A stretch of 64,000 nt of DNA from Methylobacterium durans (GCF_003173715.1 NZ_CP029550.1:1178001-1242000); one strand, 5' to 3'; shown: positions 1-9,198, counted from the stretch's first letter. Translations and numbers: made by a program. The notes: a model not told the origin generated them from the sequence alone.

Positions 1-2
1 CT

Positions 3-1760
3 CTCGCTCTCCTGCTCAGCTTTGCGCTGGCGCCTCCCGTCCTGTGGCTGCGCAGGCTGAGGTTGCCCAAGGTCGCCGCGATTGCGATCACGGTCTCTCT
101 GGCGTTCGGCCTCATCGGCGGCATCGGATTCATCGTTGCCGGGCAACTCGTGCAACTCGCCGGCAACCTTCCAGCCTACCAGGATACGATCAAAACCAAG
201 CTGCAGACGCTGCGCACCGACGCTCCCGGGGGCGGCGTCGTCGCGCAGGTCACCGAGACAATCAAGGATCTCAGTCAGGAACTCTCGGAACCGAAGCCCG
301 CTGGCAGCTCAGGTACCGTACCTGGAACCTTGACGCAGCCAAAGGCACGCGCTCCGATCCCGGTCACCATCGAGCAGGGCGCTGCCCAACCCATCCAGAT
401 CATCCAGACAGTGCTTGGTCCCATCATTGCGCCGCTGGCCACAGCAGGCCTCGTCATCGTATTCGTCGTCTTCATTCTGATCGAGCGCGAGGACCTGCGG
501 GACCGCTTCCTCAAGCTCGTGGGGGCTGATGACCTTCAGACCAGCAGTGAAGCGATCAACGATGCAGCAGCCCGGGTCAGCCGCTACCTGCTGATGCAGC
601 TCGTCGTGAACCTGACCTACGGCGTTCCACTCGGCCTCGGGCTCTACCTGATCGGTGTTCCCAATCCCTTCCTCTGGGGACTGCTCGCAGCGCTGCTTCG
701 CTTCGTTCCCTACTTGGGGCCTTTTCTGGCCGCTCTCTTCCCGGTAGCGCTCGCCTTCGCGGTCGACCCCGGCTGGTCGATGCTGGGGTGGACAATTGCG
801 CTGTTTCTTGTCCTCGAGCTGATCAGCAACAACGTTGTTGAGCCCTGGCTGTACGGCACGAGCACTGGTCTCTCCTCGCTGGCCATTATCATGGCGGCGA
901 TCTTCTGGACCTCCCTGTGGGGCCCGGTGGGTCTATTCCTCTCGACGCCGCTCACTGTATGCCTTGTGGTCATCGGCCGGTACGTACCGCAGCTGGAGTT
1001 CCTGGGTGTGCTGCTGGGCAGTGAACCTGTGCTGGCTCCCGAGCAGCGCTTCTACCAGCGTCTACTCTCGGGCAATGCCGAGGAGGCGGTCGAGATTGCC
1101 GAGAACTACGTTGACGAGAAGTCAGCCCTTGCCTTCTACGATGAGGTGGCCTTGCCTGCGTTGCGTCTGGCTGAAGTCGACCGACGCCGTACTACCAGCG
1201 ACAAGGATTTCCGCCTCATCGTCGCCGAAGGGACGATGGCGGTGGTTCGCGAAGTAGCCGAACATGTCCGCGAACGCCGCCCGACAGTGGCTACGGACGC
1301 GGCCGACAGCACCGAAGCTGCTGCGCAATCCGAGATCGCGGAGCCGGTGGAAGCTCCCGACCCGGTTCTCTGTGTCGCTGGACGGACGGAACTCGACGAA
1401 GCTGCGGCAGCGATGTTGGCCCAGATCCTTGTGGATGATGCGGGCGTCCAGTCGCGGGTCTTGCCTGCCAGCGCGATCAGTTTGGACGCGCTCGGCCGGC
1501 TTGATCTCACGAGCGTTAAGGTCGTGTGCTTGTCCTACTTTCATCCCAAGCCTGAGGTGTATGTGCGCTATGTATGCCGGCGCCTCAAGCGGCGCTCTCC
1601 GAAGCTGAAGATCGTAGCAGGTCTGTGGGGCCGAACGTCGGTGAAGGCAGATGACCTGGAAGACGTCGCGCGGGCACTGGCCGCAGACGCAGTTGCCCCA
1701 TCGATTGAGGAGGTTCGCCGCAACGTCCTGGCATGGCGTCAATCTCCTTCAGGGTTGTGA
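3..1760 (+). CDS. AI-2E family permease with C-terminal Rossmann-like extension (5' end outside window)
   Basis: The frame is already open at base 3 and reads a hydrophobic helix ending in a WLRRLRLPK-type basic stretch, so the true start lies left of the window. Paired hydrophobic segments, a long polar loop and the LRFVPYLGPF region about residue 215 of the visible part match the AI-2E exporter family (inner-membrane permeases; substrates mostly unproven). Past the usual end (about residue 320) there are some 240 more soluble residues, including a VLCVAGRTELDEAA...KVVCLSY...KIVAGLWG pattern like a B12-binding/Rossmann fold. Family is clear; the transported substrate and the role of the extension are not. 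Confidence 0.8.
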   Translation, partial: LALLLSFALAPPVLWLRRLRLPKVAAIAITVSLAFGLIGGIGFIVAGQLVQLAGNLPAYQDTIKTKLQTLRTDAPGGGVVAQVTETIKDLSQELSEPKPAGSSGTVPGTLTQPKARAPIPVTIEQGAAQPIQIIQTVLGPIIAPLATAGLVIVFVVFILIEREDLRDRFLKLVGADDLQTSSEAINDAAARVSRYLLMQLVVNLTYGVPLGLGLYLIGVPNPFLWGLLAALLRFVPYLGPFLAALFPVALAFAVDPGWSMLGWTIALFLVLELISNNVVEPWLYGTSTGLSSLAIIMAAIFWTSLWGPVGLFLSTPLTVCLVVIGRYVPQLEFLGVLLGSEPVLAPEQRFYQRLLSGNAEEAVEIAENYVDEKSALAFYDEVALPALRLAEVDRRRTTSDKDFRLIVAEGTMAVVREVAEHVRERRPTVATDAADSTEAAAQSEIAEPVEAPDPVLCVAGRTELDEAAAAMLAQILVDDAGVQSRVLPASAISLDALGRLDLTSVKVVCLSYFHPKPEVYVRYVCRRLKRRSPKLKIVAGLWGRTSVKADDLEDVARALAADAVAPSIEEVRRNVLAWRQSPSGL

Positions 1761-1823
1761 TGGCTCTGCAAAGGCGCCTACCTCATTGGCCGACTGGCGA
1801 TTGAGACCTGCAGCAGCACGTGA

Positions 1824-2129
1824 GCTCATGCAGAAGCAGGGCGCATTGACCCGCTCGCCAAGGGAAGCGCCAGCGTTTGTGAGTTTGGCGATGAGCGAGC
1901 TGCCCCGCCGCACGATCCGATCACGGACCGGTGGGGTGAGTTCGCACGCCAACGGTATGAGGCGTTCGTGACGACGCTCAAGCGCGACTACGCCCGCCTC
2001 GCCATCCTGCCGGGCGCTGAGATCGTGATACGGCGTCTGCCAGCCTGGGTCGAGGACGACAACACCGTCCATCCGCACTCCGGCCTGCACATACTCTCGC
2101 CCAGAGAGTTCCTCAGCCGGAGTGCCTAA
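1824..2129 (+). pseudogene. possible coding remnant without a start codon
   Basis: An open frame begins just after a stop at 1821 and runs to TAA at 2127-2129. Its second half reads like real protein (DRWGEFARQRYEAF followed by LKRDYARLAILPGAEIV), with G/C-rich third positions, but no ATG/GTG is well placed before residue 49. It may be the 3' part of a decayed gene. I do not recognise the family. A short hairpin (CCCTGTC / GACAGGG, 2142-2161) follows the stop, without a T-run. Confidence 0.3.
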
Positions 2130-2234
2130 ACCCGCCCCGCCCCCTGTCCGGTCAGACAGGGTGCACTCCAGTGACTAATCCCGCTGAATAAGAACATGCC
2201 GCGGGTCGGCGGATTCCGCTCCTTTCACGGGTGA

Positions 2235-2462
2235 TCAGTGACGAACAGTCGTCCCTTCATGGGTGATCGACGCTGACAGCATCGCGTCCTGCAGCACGTT
2301 TATGCCCTTGGCGTAGAGAACCTTGCTGATCTCCACGGCCTCCTCGGGCCGGAACGCTACCGTGCTTATCAGGTGGTCGCCTTCGTAGATCTCCAGGAAC
2401 ACGAGGCTCTGATCCGGATCCGCGAAGATCGAGATTTTCTGATTTGACCCTGCGTTGCTCAT
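2235..2462 (-). CDS. hypothetical protein, 75 aa
   Basis: Small acidic protein beginning MSNAGSNQKISIFADPDQ; the ATG at 2462 is preferred over an in-frame GTG four codons upstream. Alternating hydrophobic residues (SLVFLEIYEGDHLISTVAF) suggest a small beta-rich domain followed by one helix (EEAVEISKVLYAKGINVL). No signal peptide, membrane segment or catalytic motif. It stands alone between two gaps. Unrecognised family; called on composition and codon usage. Confidence 0.5.
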   Translation of the reverse strand: MSNAGSNQKISIFADPDQSLVFLEIYEGDHLISTVAFRPEEAVEISKVLYAKGINVLQDAMLSASITHEGTTVRH

Positions 2463-2766
2463 GGCAAAGAGCACTTCCGTCGGAGCTGTAGATTCTCAAA
2501 GTGTCCAGCAAACTCGACAGAATGCGGACGAAGCAAAGGACACTATCACCAGCTTTTTGGGAGGAGCGAACGGTCGGTGGATCTGTCACTCAAGCGGGGC
2601 TGCCAACCCGCAGGTCAGGGCTGCCAGCTTGTCACGTTGAGCGTTTTCATTTGTCAGCAGAGGCGCGGAGCCACAGCGGTTCTTGTGGTTCCAACGACTT
2701 AGCGGCCGAGGCGGCGCCGTTTTGAACCACCAAAGGTTCTTATAATTGGCGAACATGGCAAGCCCC

Positions 2767-3123
2767 CTAGGCGGACGTGTCCTTCTTCAGAAGCCTGAGG
2801 AAGCGCAAGAGACCACGCTCGCCGTGCTGCTTAGCGTCGGGAACTTCGCCCTCCACTGGCTCCTGCGCTGCCGACGGTGCACTTGTTGCCAGGCCATCTG
2901 CCTCTGCCGTGCCCGAAAGCTCGTACAGCGCCTGGGTGAGCAGAGGCGGCCAAGGCTCGCCTAGCTGCTCTAGAAGCCAGGCGGCCTTCACGAGGGCCCC
3001 AGCCTGCTCGGTGTACACCGCCCGGTCCTCAAGCCGTGCCATGAGCACCTGATCGGCCAGGGCCGTGGTCAGGCGAACAACTTCGCTGACGGGCTCGGTG
3101 CTGCCTGCGCCCGCTTCGTTCAT
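2767..3123 (-). CDS. hypothetical protein, 118 aa
   Basis: Starts MNEAGAGSTEPVSEVV at an ATG. The first 70 residues look alpha-helical (VVRLTTALADQVLMARLEDR, then AAWLLEQLGEPWPPLLTQAL); the tail is Ala/Glu-rich and ends in basic RFLRLLKKDTSA. No signal peptide. It is the last gene before a roughly 200-base gap leading to the response regulator on the other strand. I do not recognise the family. Confidence 0.5.
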   Translation of the reverse strand: MNEAGAGSTEPVSEVVRLTTALADQVLMARLEDRAVYTEQAGALVKAAWLLEQLGEPWPPLLTQALYELSGTAEADGLATSAPSAAQEPVEGEVPDAKQHGERGLLRFLRLLKKDTSA

Positions 3124-3322
3124 GTCAGGGGGCCACTCGCCCTCAAGTGTTCGCCGAGCACTGGTTTACCTCGTGGTGCTCCGAGCCTCGGGTCCGGAGC
3201 CTCGCCAATCCCTCGATGAAGATGGCGGTGACTGCACCGTAAAACGGACAAAAGGCCCGGCGAGTCGTAAGTCTGAGCAGGAGCGTGCCGCGTTTTGAGA
3301 TGGGCAGGGATGGAGGTGTGCG

Positions 3323-3748
3323 ATGGCAGCCGGTGCCGGATCGGCCGGTTTGGTTGTCCTCATCGTAGAGGACGATCCCGTTCAGAGGATGGCAGCCGCG
3401 AGCGCGCTCGGGGACGCCGGCATGCGCGTGCTGGAGGCAGCAACCGTCGAGGCGGCCACGTCCGCGCTCGACGCCCACCCGGATCTGGAGGTGATGGTCG
3501 CTGACATCGATCTGAGCGGCGAGCCGCTGACGGGACTGACACTTGCCAAGGCGGCCGCAGCACGCTGGCCAGAGGTCTCGATAGTGCTGGTGTCGGGCAT
3601 CGTTGAGCCAGAGCCGGAAGCGATGCCGCAGGGTGCGCAGTTCCTGCGTAAGCCGTTCGAGGCTGAGGCGTTGGTCGGCGCTGTGAGGGAGCTTGCCGCC
3701 GCGCGAGCATCAGGCCGCCTGGAGCCGGACGGCTCCGCTGCCGCCTGA
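3323..3748 (+). CDS. single-domain response regulator (REC)
   Basis: 141 aa, essentially one receiver domain. Visible hallmarks are the acidic pocket VLIVEDDP (E16, D17, D18), the probable phospho-acceptor D61 in VADIDLSG, a Ser in VLVSG and the conserved Lys in FLRKPF near residue 110. There is no output domain, so it probably relays phosphate or competes for it, as stand-alone receivers do in alphaproteobacterial stress networks. No kinase is adjacent; the HWE kinase at 33-34 kb is a candidate partner by inference only. Confidence 0.85.
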   Translation: MAAGAGSAGLVVLIVEDDPVQRMAAASALGDAGMRVLEAATVEAATSALDAHPDLEVMVADIDLSGEPLTGLTLAKAAAARWPEVSIVLVSGIVEPEPEAMPQGAQFLRKPFEAEALVGAVRELAAARASGRLEPDGSAAA

Positions 3749-3950
3749 GAGATTGCCATCGCAGACCGTCAACGGCAGGCAACCGGGGTGCCCTGCCTGA
3801 GCGGCACCAGCAGTACAGGAAGACAAGATCGAAGGCGCTGTCCGGGCGACCCGGAGGCGTCGAGCCCCGCCGTGCAGGGACTAGTGCCACCGCTGTGGAC
3901 CTCCATATGCCTTCCAGACTCGTTGCCTCGGATCGTGAGTGTCCTGCCCA

Positions 3951-4208
3951 ATGAAGGTTACTGTGGAGATCGACTGCACGCCTGAGGAGGCGCGCACCTT
4001 CTTCGGCTTGCCTGACGTCCAGCCCATGCAGGCGAAGATCATGGCTGAGATGGAGCGGCGGATGCTGGCTGAGATGGACCGCTTCTCGCCTGAAGCTCTG
4101 CTGAGGAGCTGGATGACGCTGGCTCCTCAGAGCCCCGAGCAGGTGCAGGACGTATTCAATCGCATGTTCCAGCAGAGCTTTGGCGCAGGGACAAAGCCGC
4201 CCGTGTAG
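3951..4208 (+). CDS. DUF6489-like protein, 85 aa
   Basis: The protein starts MKVTVEIDCTPEEARTFFGLPDV, a pattern I associate with the small alphaproteobacterial DUF6489 family, followed by a helical Met/Glu-rich middle (AEMERRMLAEMDRF) and WMTLAPQSPEQVQDVFNRMF. I chose the ATG at 3951; an in-frame GTG four codons earlier lacks support. Family function is unknown; in related genomes such proteins often sit near PHA or stress genes, but nothing here proves a role. Confidence 0.7.
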   Translation: MKVTVEIDCTPEEARTFFGLPDVQPMQAKIMAEMERRMLAEMDRFSPEALLRSWMTLAPQSPEQVQDVFNRMFQQSFGAGTKPPV

Positions 4209-4285
4209 GCTGGAGTTCTTGTTAAGGTTCGGCCAAAGCGGCAGAGAAGGCCTCTGAGGCCCTCAGCCGCTCCCGCGGAGCATCC

Positions 4286-4516
4286 TCACAGGCCTTGTGC
4301 ACCCAAGCAGCCTCTCTCCAGGGCAATGACGCGTCCCTGAGTCATGTAGGCGCGTAGACGGGCGAGGTGCAGTTCAGCTTGGTGGCGGGATGCGTCCTCT
4401 GGCTTCGCGGGAGGGCGACTTTCGAGCTGCTGCACGATGTTCTTGGCGCGGTCCCAGGCTTGCCGCGCGTGCTCCAGATCTGAGTACATGCGAGCTTCCC
4501 TGAACCAGTAGGGCAT
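4286..4516 (-). CDS. hypothetical helical protein, 76 aa
   Basis: From the ATG at 4516 the protein reads MPYWFREARMYSDLEHARQA and is almost entirely predicted helix (heptad-like AWDRAKNIVQQLESR). A longer frame back to 4591 is open but its extra residues look non-coding. No known domain. It lies downstream of the three-gene coiled-coil operon on the same strand, about 125 bases away, so it could be co-transcribed. Confidence 0.4.
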   Translation of the reverse strand: MPYWFREARMYSDLEHARQAWDRAKNIVQQLESRPPAKPEDASRHQAELHLARLRAYMTQGRVIALERGCLGAQGL

Positions 4517-4642
4517 ATTAACGCCGGGCGCGCCCCGCTGGATCCAGATCCCGCTGGAACTCACAGAGTCAGCGTGCCTCCGGCCTGTCAACCAAGGTCC
4601 CGGATCCGACTTGGAGGTCTCGCCTGATGCACTCCCATTCTT

Positions 4643-6034
4643 TCAGAAAGACCCGCCAGTCCTGAAATCGCCGTCACCGAAGATCCCGCCAGTGCCGAAA
4701 CCGTCCGGTGGTGGAATGGGCAGCCCACCGCCAAAGTCGGAGTCCCACGGGCTCGGCCCCTGATGGAAGCCGCCGTTCAGGACTTGTCCCAGGACAGCGC
4801 CGCCGACCGCACCTGTGAGAACGCCGCCTAGAATGTTGCTCAGGGCAGCCTCGTTGCTGAACGTCCCGTAAGGCGTGTCGTAGCCCCGGTGCTGAAGTCG
4901 CTCGCGCTCGTGCTCGATCATCGCGCGGCGCTGAGCCGTCTCCTTGAGCTGGCGATGAGCATTGACTGCTCGGTGCAGAGCTTGGTTGATCCTGCCATCG
5001 ATCGCCTGGATGCTCCGAACGATCTCTTCGTCCCGCGGCGTCGGTGTCGCGAGGGCCTCTTGGTAGAGCTGCTCGAGGTTCTCACGCTCGTCGGCGGCCG
5101 CTAATAGCTCAACCGCATCTCGATAGGGAGTGTCCCCCTCCAGCACGGAGGTGTCGTAGGCGCGATCCAGCGTAGCGAGGGCCTCTCGCGCCTCGCTGAG
5201 CTTGTGCACCATGTCGGACAGGACATCGCGTGCCTTAGCCGCTCTAGCCTCTACCGCCTCAACCCCAGCCTCCACGAGTGCCTTGCGCTCCAGTGCAGTG
5301 AGCTTGGCCCGGGTCTCGCGAAGTTCGTTGATGATGCGCCTGGAGTGCTCCCGCAAACGCTCGGGGATCTCGTTGAGGAGGGTGTAATTGGCCCGTGCTT
5401 TGTCGTAGCCAACAACACGTGCCACTAGACGATCCATGTAGCGCGTAAACGGATTGGCTTTGTAATCAGCGGTGCCAAACTTTCGGCTCCAAAGGTACAT
5501 GAACAGCGCGTCAGCCTCATAGGGCCGACGCTTCTCATCCCGGTCAGCCTCGGCTTGCACGGCCTTCTTCTCGGCCTGCTTGGCCTGCTCAGTGACTTCC
5601 GCCACCTCAGCGCGGGTCGAGATCCATTCGGGGTCGGTGCTGATCTTTGCCTCGACATTCTTGCGGGCAGCCTCGACCTCCGCGAGTGCCTTTTCCAAGA
5701 CGTCGATGGCGGCCTGCCGCGCCGCCTCTGCCTGCCTCACCCGTTGCTCAGCCTGCCGGCGCCGCTCGGTCAGTTGCCGCAAGGTTTCCTTGCGGTTGTT
5801 GAGAAGGGCAACGGCTTGGCGCTCGGCAGCATCAAGATGGCCGACAACCTCATTCTTCGTGATCGCGTCCAGCTTCAGCTTGGCGAGCTCGCGAAACGCC
5901 TCCGTCCGCTCAATGCGAAGGCGACCAACTTCCTCGGTCACGGCGGTATAGACTTGCTCGAACTGCGCTTCCTGCTGACGAGCCGTCTCGATCGTATGTT
6001 CAATCTGCGCGAGCGCCTGCCGTCCTGAGATCAT
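4643..6034 (-). CDS. long coiled-coil protein with Gly-rich tail (third gene of operon)
   Basis: 463 aa. Residues 1-190 and 220-390 are continuous coiled coil (Glu/Ala/Arg-rich heptads), separated by a more globular stretch (EADALFMYLWSRKFGTADYK). Around residue 405 a small Gly/Ala helix follows (LSNILGGVLTGAVGGAVLGQ), then a Gly/Pro/Phe-rich C-terminus ending RTGGSF. No signal peptide. It starts 4 bases after the stop of the membrane-anchored gene at 6039-7019, so the two are surely in one operon. The build suggests a scaffold or membrane-associated structural protein. Unrecognised family. Confidence 0.75.
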   Translation of the reverse strand: MISGRQALAQIEHTIETARQQEAQFEQVYTAVTEEVGRLRIERTEAFRELAKLKLDAITKNEVVGHLDAAERQAVALLNNRKETLRQLTERRRQAEQRVRQAEAARQAAIDVLEKALAEVEAARKNVEAKISTDPEWISTRAEVAEVTEQAKQAEKKAVQAEADRDEKRRPYEADALFMYLWSRKFGTADYKANPFTRYMDRLVARVVGYDKARANYTLLNEIPERLREHSRRIINELRETRAKLTALERKALVEAGVEAVEARAAKARDVLSDMVHKLSEAREALATLDRAYDTSVLEGDTPYRDAVELLAAADERENLEQLYQEALATPTPRDEEIVRSIQAIDGRINQALHRAVNAHRQLKETAQRRAMIEHERERLQHRGYDTPYGTFSNEAALSNILGGVLTGAVGGAVLGQVLNGGFHQGPSPWDSDFGGGLPIPPPDGFGTGGIFGDGDFRTGGSF

Positions 6035-6038
6035 TCAG

Positions 6039-7019
6039 TCACCACCGTAGGATCGCCCCGCCAAGGACCGGCATCTGGTAGTCGACATCCAGCTGGCCGC
6101 GCCGCTTCTCGCCCAGACGGTTGCGCTGCACGATGCCGTCGTCGTTCTTATCCTGCTGCACCTGCTTGGCTGTGGTCTCACTCACACGCACGCCCCACTT
6201 AGACACGGTGGCTGTCCGGCCGTCCTCCTCGCTGCTGACAGGCAGGTTGAGGACTCGCCCATCAGGGGCCACGGGCTCCACGATCAGATAGTAGTTGCGG
6301 CCTGCCGGGTTACGCTGCGACACTCGCCAGACCCCGGTGGGCTCGCCTGGCCGGGAAACAATCCGCAGGACATACTCGCGACGCAGATCCGCTCGCAGAA
6401 CCTCCAGGTTGCCGATGGCTTGCCGTGCGCCCTCGGCATCCTTCCGCTCAATGGCGGCCTCTCCATCAGCCAAAATCTGGTCGGCTCTCTGGCGTGCTGC
6501 GGGAACCTGTGCCTCTCGCAGCACGTCCTCGTGCCCTTGCTTCAAGGCAGCTGGTAATCTCTCAGCAAGATCGATCCGGTTCCGCTCGGCCTGCGCCTGC
6601 TGCTCGACCGCCCGTTGCCGGGCGGGCTCGGCTACACCAAAATGGTAAGCGCCCCAGCCGAGACCGAGAACCGCCGCAATGGCTAGGAGGCCCTTGCTGA
6701 AGCGCTTACGGTTGACCCAGGCCAGCGCCACGGTGCGCGAGAAGCTGGGTCCAGGCGAGGTATAGGCGAACCGCTGCTCCTTGAGGGCCTGCACCCCTTC
6801 CAAGAGGATCCGGTCGGGCACCTCAATTCCCTGCCCACGGTAGATGTCGCGCAACCGCTGCAGGAGCTGCGCATCGCGAGCGTTTTCGCCGAGCTCTCGG
6901 CTGACAAGGTTCTCCTGGTGGCGGAGGGTGTCCACCACATCCATCGCGAGCATGACCTCGTCGAGGCTCTGGGAAGCCCTTCCGGCGGCCTGCTCGGTCA
7001 GCACGGCCTGATCAGCCAT
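6039..7019 (-). CDS. DUF6384-like membrane-anchored protein (second gene of operon)
   Basis: 326 aa from the ATG at 7019, which overlaps the stop of the upstream gene by 8 bases; the upstream in-frame extension to 7136 would lie fully inside that gene and is rejected. Layout: cytoplasmic helical N-terminus (about 1-105, SLDEVMLAMDVVDTLRHQ), one membrane segment (about 108-128, LLAIAAVLGLGWGAYHFGVA), then a helical stalk and a beta-rich C-terminal domain (about 230-326). The order and sequence resemble what I recall as DUF6384. Likely an inner-membrane partner of the two coiled-coil neighbours. Confidence 0.65.
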   Translation of the reverse strand: MADQAVLTEQAAGRASQSLDEVMLAMDVVDTLRHQENLVSRELGENARDAQLLQRLRDIYRGQGIEVPDRILLEGVQALKEQRFAYTSPGPSFSRTVALAWVNRKRFSKGLLAIAAVLGLGWGAYHFGVAEPARQRAVEQQAQAERNRIDLAERLPAALKQGHEDVLREAQVPAARQRADQILADGEAAIERKDAEGARQAIGNLEVLRADLRREYVLRIVSRPGEPTGVWRVSQRNPAGRNYYLIVEPVAPDGRVLNLPVSSEEDGRTATVSKWGVRVSETTAKQVQQDKNDDGIVQRNRLGEKRRGQLDVDYQMPVLGGAILRW

Positions 7020-8190
7020 TGGCTGGCAGTGCCTGTCCTTCCGCCACCAAGCGCGCGATGCGTCGCTTGCCGTCCTCAACGGCGTCGCGGATCTCGGCCG
7101 AGTTCTGAGTTGCGAGCCGGCGCATCTCGCCAACAATCTCGAGAGAGCGCTCTTGGAACGTGATGACCGAGTCCACGAGCTTCTTGACCGCGTCGGCCCG
7201 GATGGTTGGTCCGTAGCCGGCCTTCACGGCAGCCTCGCCGACCTGGTCGCCGATCTCGGCCAGCACTTCGAGGCTGCGGGATACGCCCTCCTTCATCTCG
7301 TTTAGGGTCTGGGTTGCCTCGTGCAAGCCGAACATGCCGGTGAACGACGCCTTGAGCGCCGTGAAAACGGAATCGTTGGTCGAGAAGAAGGTCACGGCCT
7401 GGGCATAGACCCGCTCTTTGGCGTTGGTCATCTGCATCAACCGCGCCATGATCACCTCGGAGGTGTTGTAGCTGACCGTCAGATTGTCCGAGAGGTCCTT
7501 GGCGATCTGGTAGCGCTTCTCCTCGTCCTGAGTGCGGCGGAGGTGTTCGTCACGGGTAAGCTCGAGCCGGGCACGCTCGGCCACCTCCGTGCCTTTGAAG
7601 TTGACGACAGCGTCCGACGCCCTCTGCAACTCCGCCTTGGCTGCCTCGAGCTTCTGCTCCGCGGTCTGGAGCACCTCGAGAGCCATCACCTCGGCATGCT
7701 TCAGGGCGCCGCGGAAGTCACGGTAGGCATCAAGGATGATCTGCTCGCGCTGGATCTGGTCCTTGGTCGACCGGGTCACGTCGAGATAGACCTTCTTGAT
7801 GTCGTCGAACCGATCCGCGACGTCTCCTCTGGAGATCTTCATCCACACGTTGGTGACACGCTCCAGGAGGTCGATCTTATTGTCTTCGAGCTGGTCGACC
7901 ATCTTCTTCGTGTCGTCGCGGATGGAGTTGAAGGCCTCGGTGATCTGGCGGTAGCGCTCGCCGATCTCCATTGCCTGCGTCTGCTCCCGCACGACCTCAT
8001 TGAACACGCTGGTCTGGCCAAGCGTGCGAGCGATGATCACGATCCGGCCCTGATCCAAGTCCGAGATCTTCTCCAGGAGGCCATTGATGGGGGCGTCCAT
8101 GGCTGGAGGAGGAACGATGCCCAACTCGCGCAGGGCCGAGGTGGCCTTGTCGAGGTACTGCATAGGAGATTTCACGATAGCGTTGGACAC
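7012..8190 (-). CDS. helical cytoplasmic protein, TelA/toxic-anion-resistance-like (first gene of operon)
   Basis: 392 aa, nearly all helix. I chose GTG at 8190 (reads VSNAIVKSPMQYLDKA) because a good Shine-Dalgarno AGGAAGG lies 6 bases upstream (8197-8203); the frame back to 8283 lacks one. A long middle coiled coil (VREQTQAMEIGERYRQITEA onward) and repeated Arg/Glu/Leu heptads recall TelA/YaaN proteins, but no diagnostic motif settles it. It opens a tight three-gene operon with a membrane protein and a second coiled-coil protein, suggesting a joint envelope or stress complex. Confidence 0.6.
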   Translation of the reverse strand: MSNAIVKSPMQYLDKATSALRELGIVPPPAMDAPINGLLEKISDLDQGRIVIIARTLGQTSVFNEVVREQTQAMEIGERYRQITEAFNSIRDDTKKMVDQLEDNKIDLLERVTNVWMKISRGDVADRFDDIKKVYLDVTRSTKDQIQREQIILDAYRDFRGALKHAEVMALEVLQTAEQKLEAAKAELQRASDAVVNFKGTEVAERARLELTRDEHLRRTQDEEKRYQIAKDLSDNLTVSYNTSEVIMARLMQMTNAKERVYAQAVTFFSTNDSVFTALKASFTGMFGLHEATQTLNEMKEGVSRSLEVLAEIGDQVGEAAVKAGYGPTIRADAVKKLVDSVITFQERSLEIVGEMRRLATQNSAEIRDAVEDGKRRIARLVAEGQALPANG

Positions 8191-8561
8191 GGCGCATCCT
8201 TCCTGAGCGGTTTCAGGGGTTCTCAACGGTGAGCACCCAGCCACATCGTGAGAGCGAGATTCGCGGGCCTGCTTTGCATTCAATCACCAGTTTTCGACGA
8301 GCTGAATGTCTGCCGGTTTGAGCATCAGCTTTTCGAACCGCCTTCCTGCGCTCTTGTTCCGGCTCCAGGGGCCCGTATGTTAGCAGCGCCAAAGCGTCGG
8401 GCGCCGCCGGTTTACGGGTGCGGGCGTTGCTCGCAGTCTGGCCGGTGCGCCTACTTGGTTGGGTGCACACGTCGAAAACTCGCGCGGGGAGCGACTCTCC
8501 AGCGTGAACAATGGTCAAGGTTGGAGCGTTGTCATAGTGGGCCTATCCTTAGGTCTCAGCC
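8191..8561. other. divergent intergenic region
   Basis: About 370 bases between the leftward three-gene operon and the rightward secreted-protein gene, so it must hold both promoters. A weak EcfG-like match on the minus strand (GGAAC-N16-GGTT, 8336-8360) is present, but the -10 half is poor. No gene supported here. Confidence 0.4.
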
Positions 8562-8834
8562 ATGCTCCGCCTTGTTCTGTTTCTCGGGCTCCTTGCTGTG
8601 CCAGGAGCGGTCGCCGCACGTCCAGCTCAGGCTCCGAAGGTGGCTAAAGCGGTCACTGCCGCCGCGTCGGCACCGGTCTGCGAGCGCGTGCGGAAGAAGT
8701 CCTTCCATCAAGCAGAGGGTTGGTCAGTCAAGACTGTTGCGCTCGCCTGTAAGACGGTCACATCCGTGGTCAGTCGCCCAGGAGGCAAAAGCTTCACGAG
8801 CTTACGGGAAACGCCCAGCAGTAAAACCAGATAG
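8562..8834 (+). CDS. small secreted protein, 90 aa
   Basis: A clear Sec signal peptide (MLRLVLFLGLLAVPGAVAAR, cleavage after AVAA) leads a short basic mature part with two cysteines (CERVRKK and ACKTV), probably forming one disulphide in the periplasm. The C-terminus is Ser/Thr/Arg-rich. No recognised domain. Single gene; the next gene is on the opposite strand. Confidence 0.6.
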   Translation: MLRLVLFLGLLAVPGAVAARPAQAPKVAKAVTAAASAPVCERVRKKSFHQAEGWSVKTVALACKTVTSVVSRPGGKSFTSLRETPSSKTR

Positions 8835-8950
8835 TGACTCGCTGCAATCTGATGTGGCGGTCACATGGAACAAGCCGCAGCGACAGACGCCACGTGGCAA
8901 GCAGATCGTGACCGTACACCTGCTGATGCTGCTGGGGGCTTACGTAGGTT

Positions 8951-9163
8951 TCAGAAGCTGTTGATCCAAGCGCGCACGTAGTAGGGCCCGAGAAAAGCAG
9001 CCTCAAGCCCAATTGCCTGTTTGTCAGCCGTGATGATCAGCGCCATTGCCGGGTGCTTCCGAAGCTCCACGATGAAGGTCGAAACTGCCTTGTTCGGCTT
9101 GCCCTCGTCCAGAACAGCAAGTGCACACACCTTCGCCGCAGCGATTTGCTCGTCTCGTCCCAT
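8951..9163 (-). CDS. hypothetical protein, 70 aa
   Basis: From the ATG at 9163 it reads MGRDEQIAAAKVCALAVLDE, then ELRKHPAMALIITADKQAIG and ends in WINSF. Looks like a compact alpha/beta domain. The 12-residue upstream extension in frame looks non-coding. It follows the DUF4186 gene by 36 bases on the same strand and may be co-transcribed. Unrecognised. Confidence 0.5.
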   Translation of the reverse strand: MGRDEQIAAAKVCALAVLDEGKPNKAVSTFIVELRKHPAMALIITADKQAIGLEAAFLGPYYVRAWINSF

Positions 9164-9198
9164 GTCTGTGCGCCCCCCACGTTCACCGTAGCGGTGCA

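Noticed and set aside
7020..7136. Longer N-terminus of the DUF6384-like gene
   Set aside because: It would lie inside the preceding gene and reads Arg/Ser-rich nonsense; ATG 7019 overlaps the stop by 8 bases as coupled genes do.
8336..8360. EcfG promoter for the coiled-coil operon
   Set aside because: GGAAC is present but the -10 half is GGTT with a 16-base spacer and lies 150 bases from the start; too weak.
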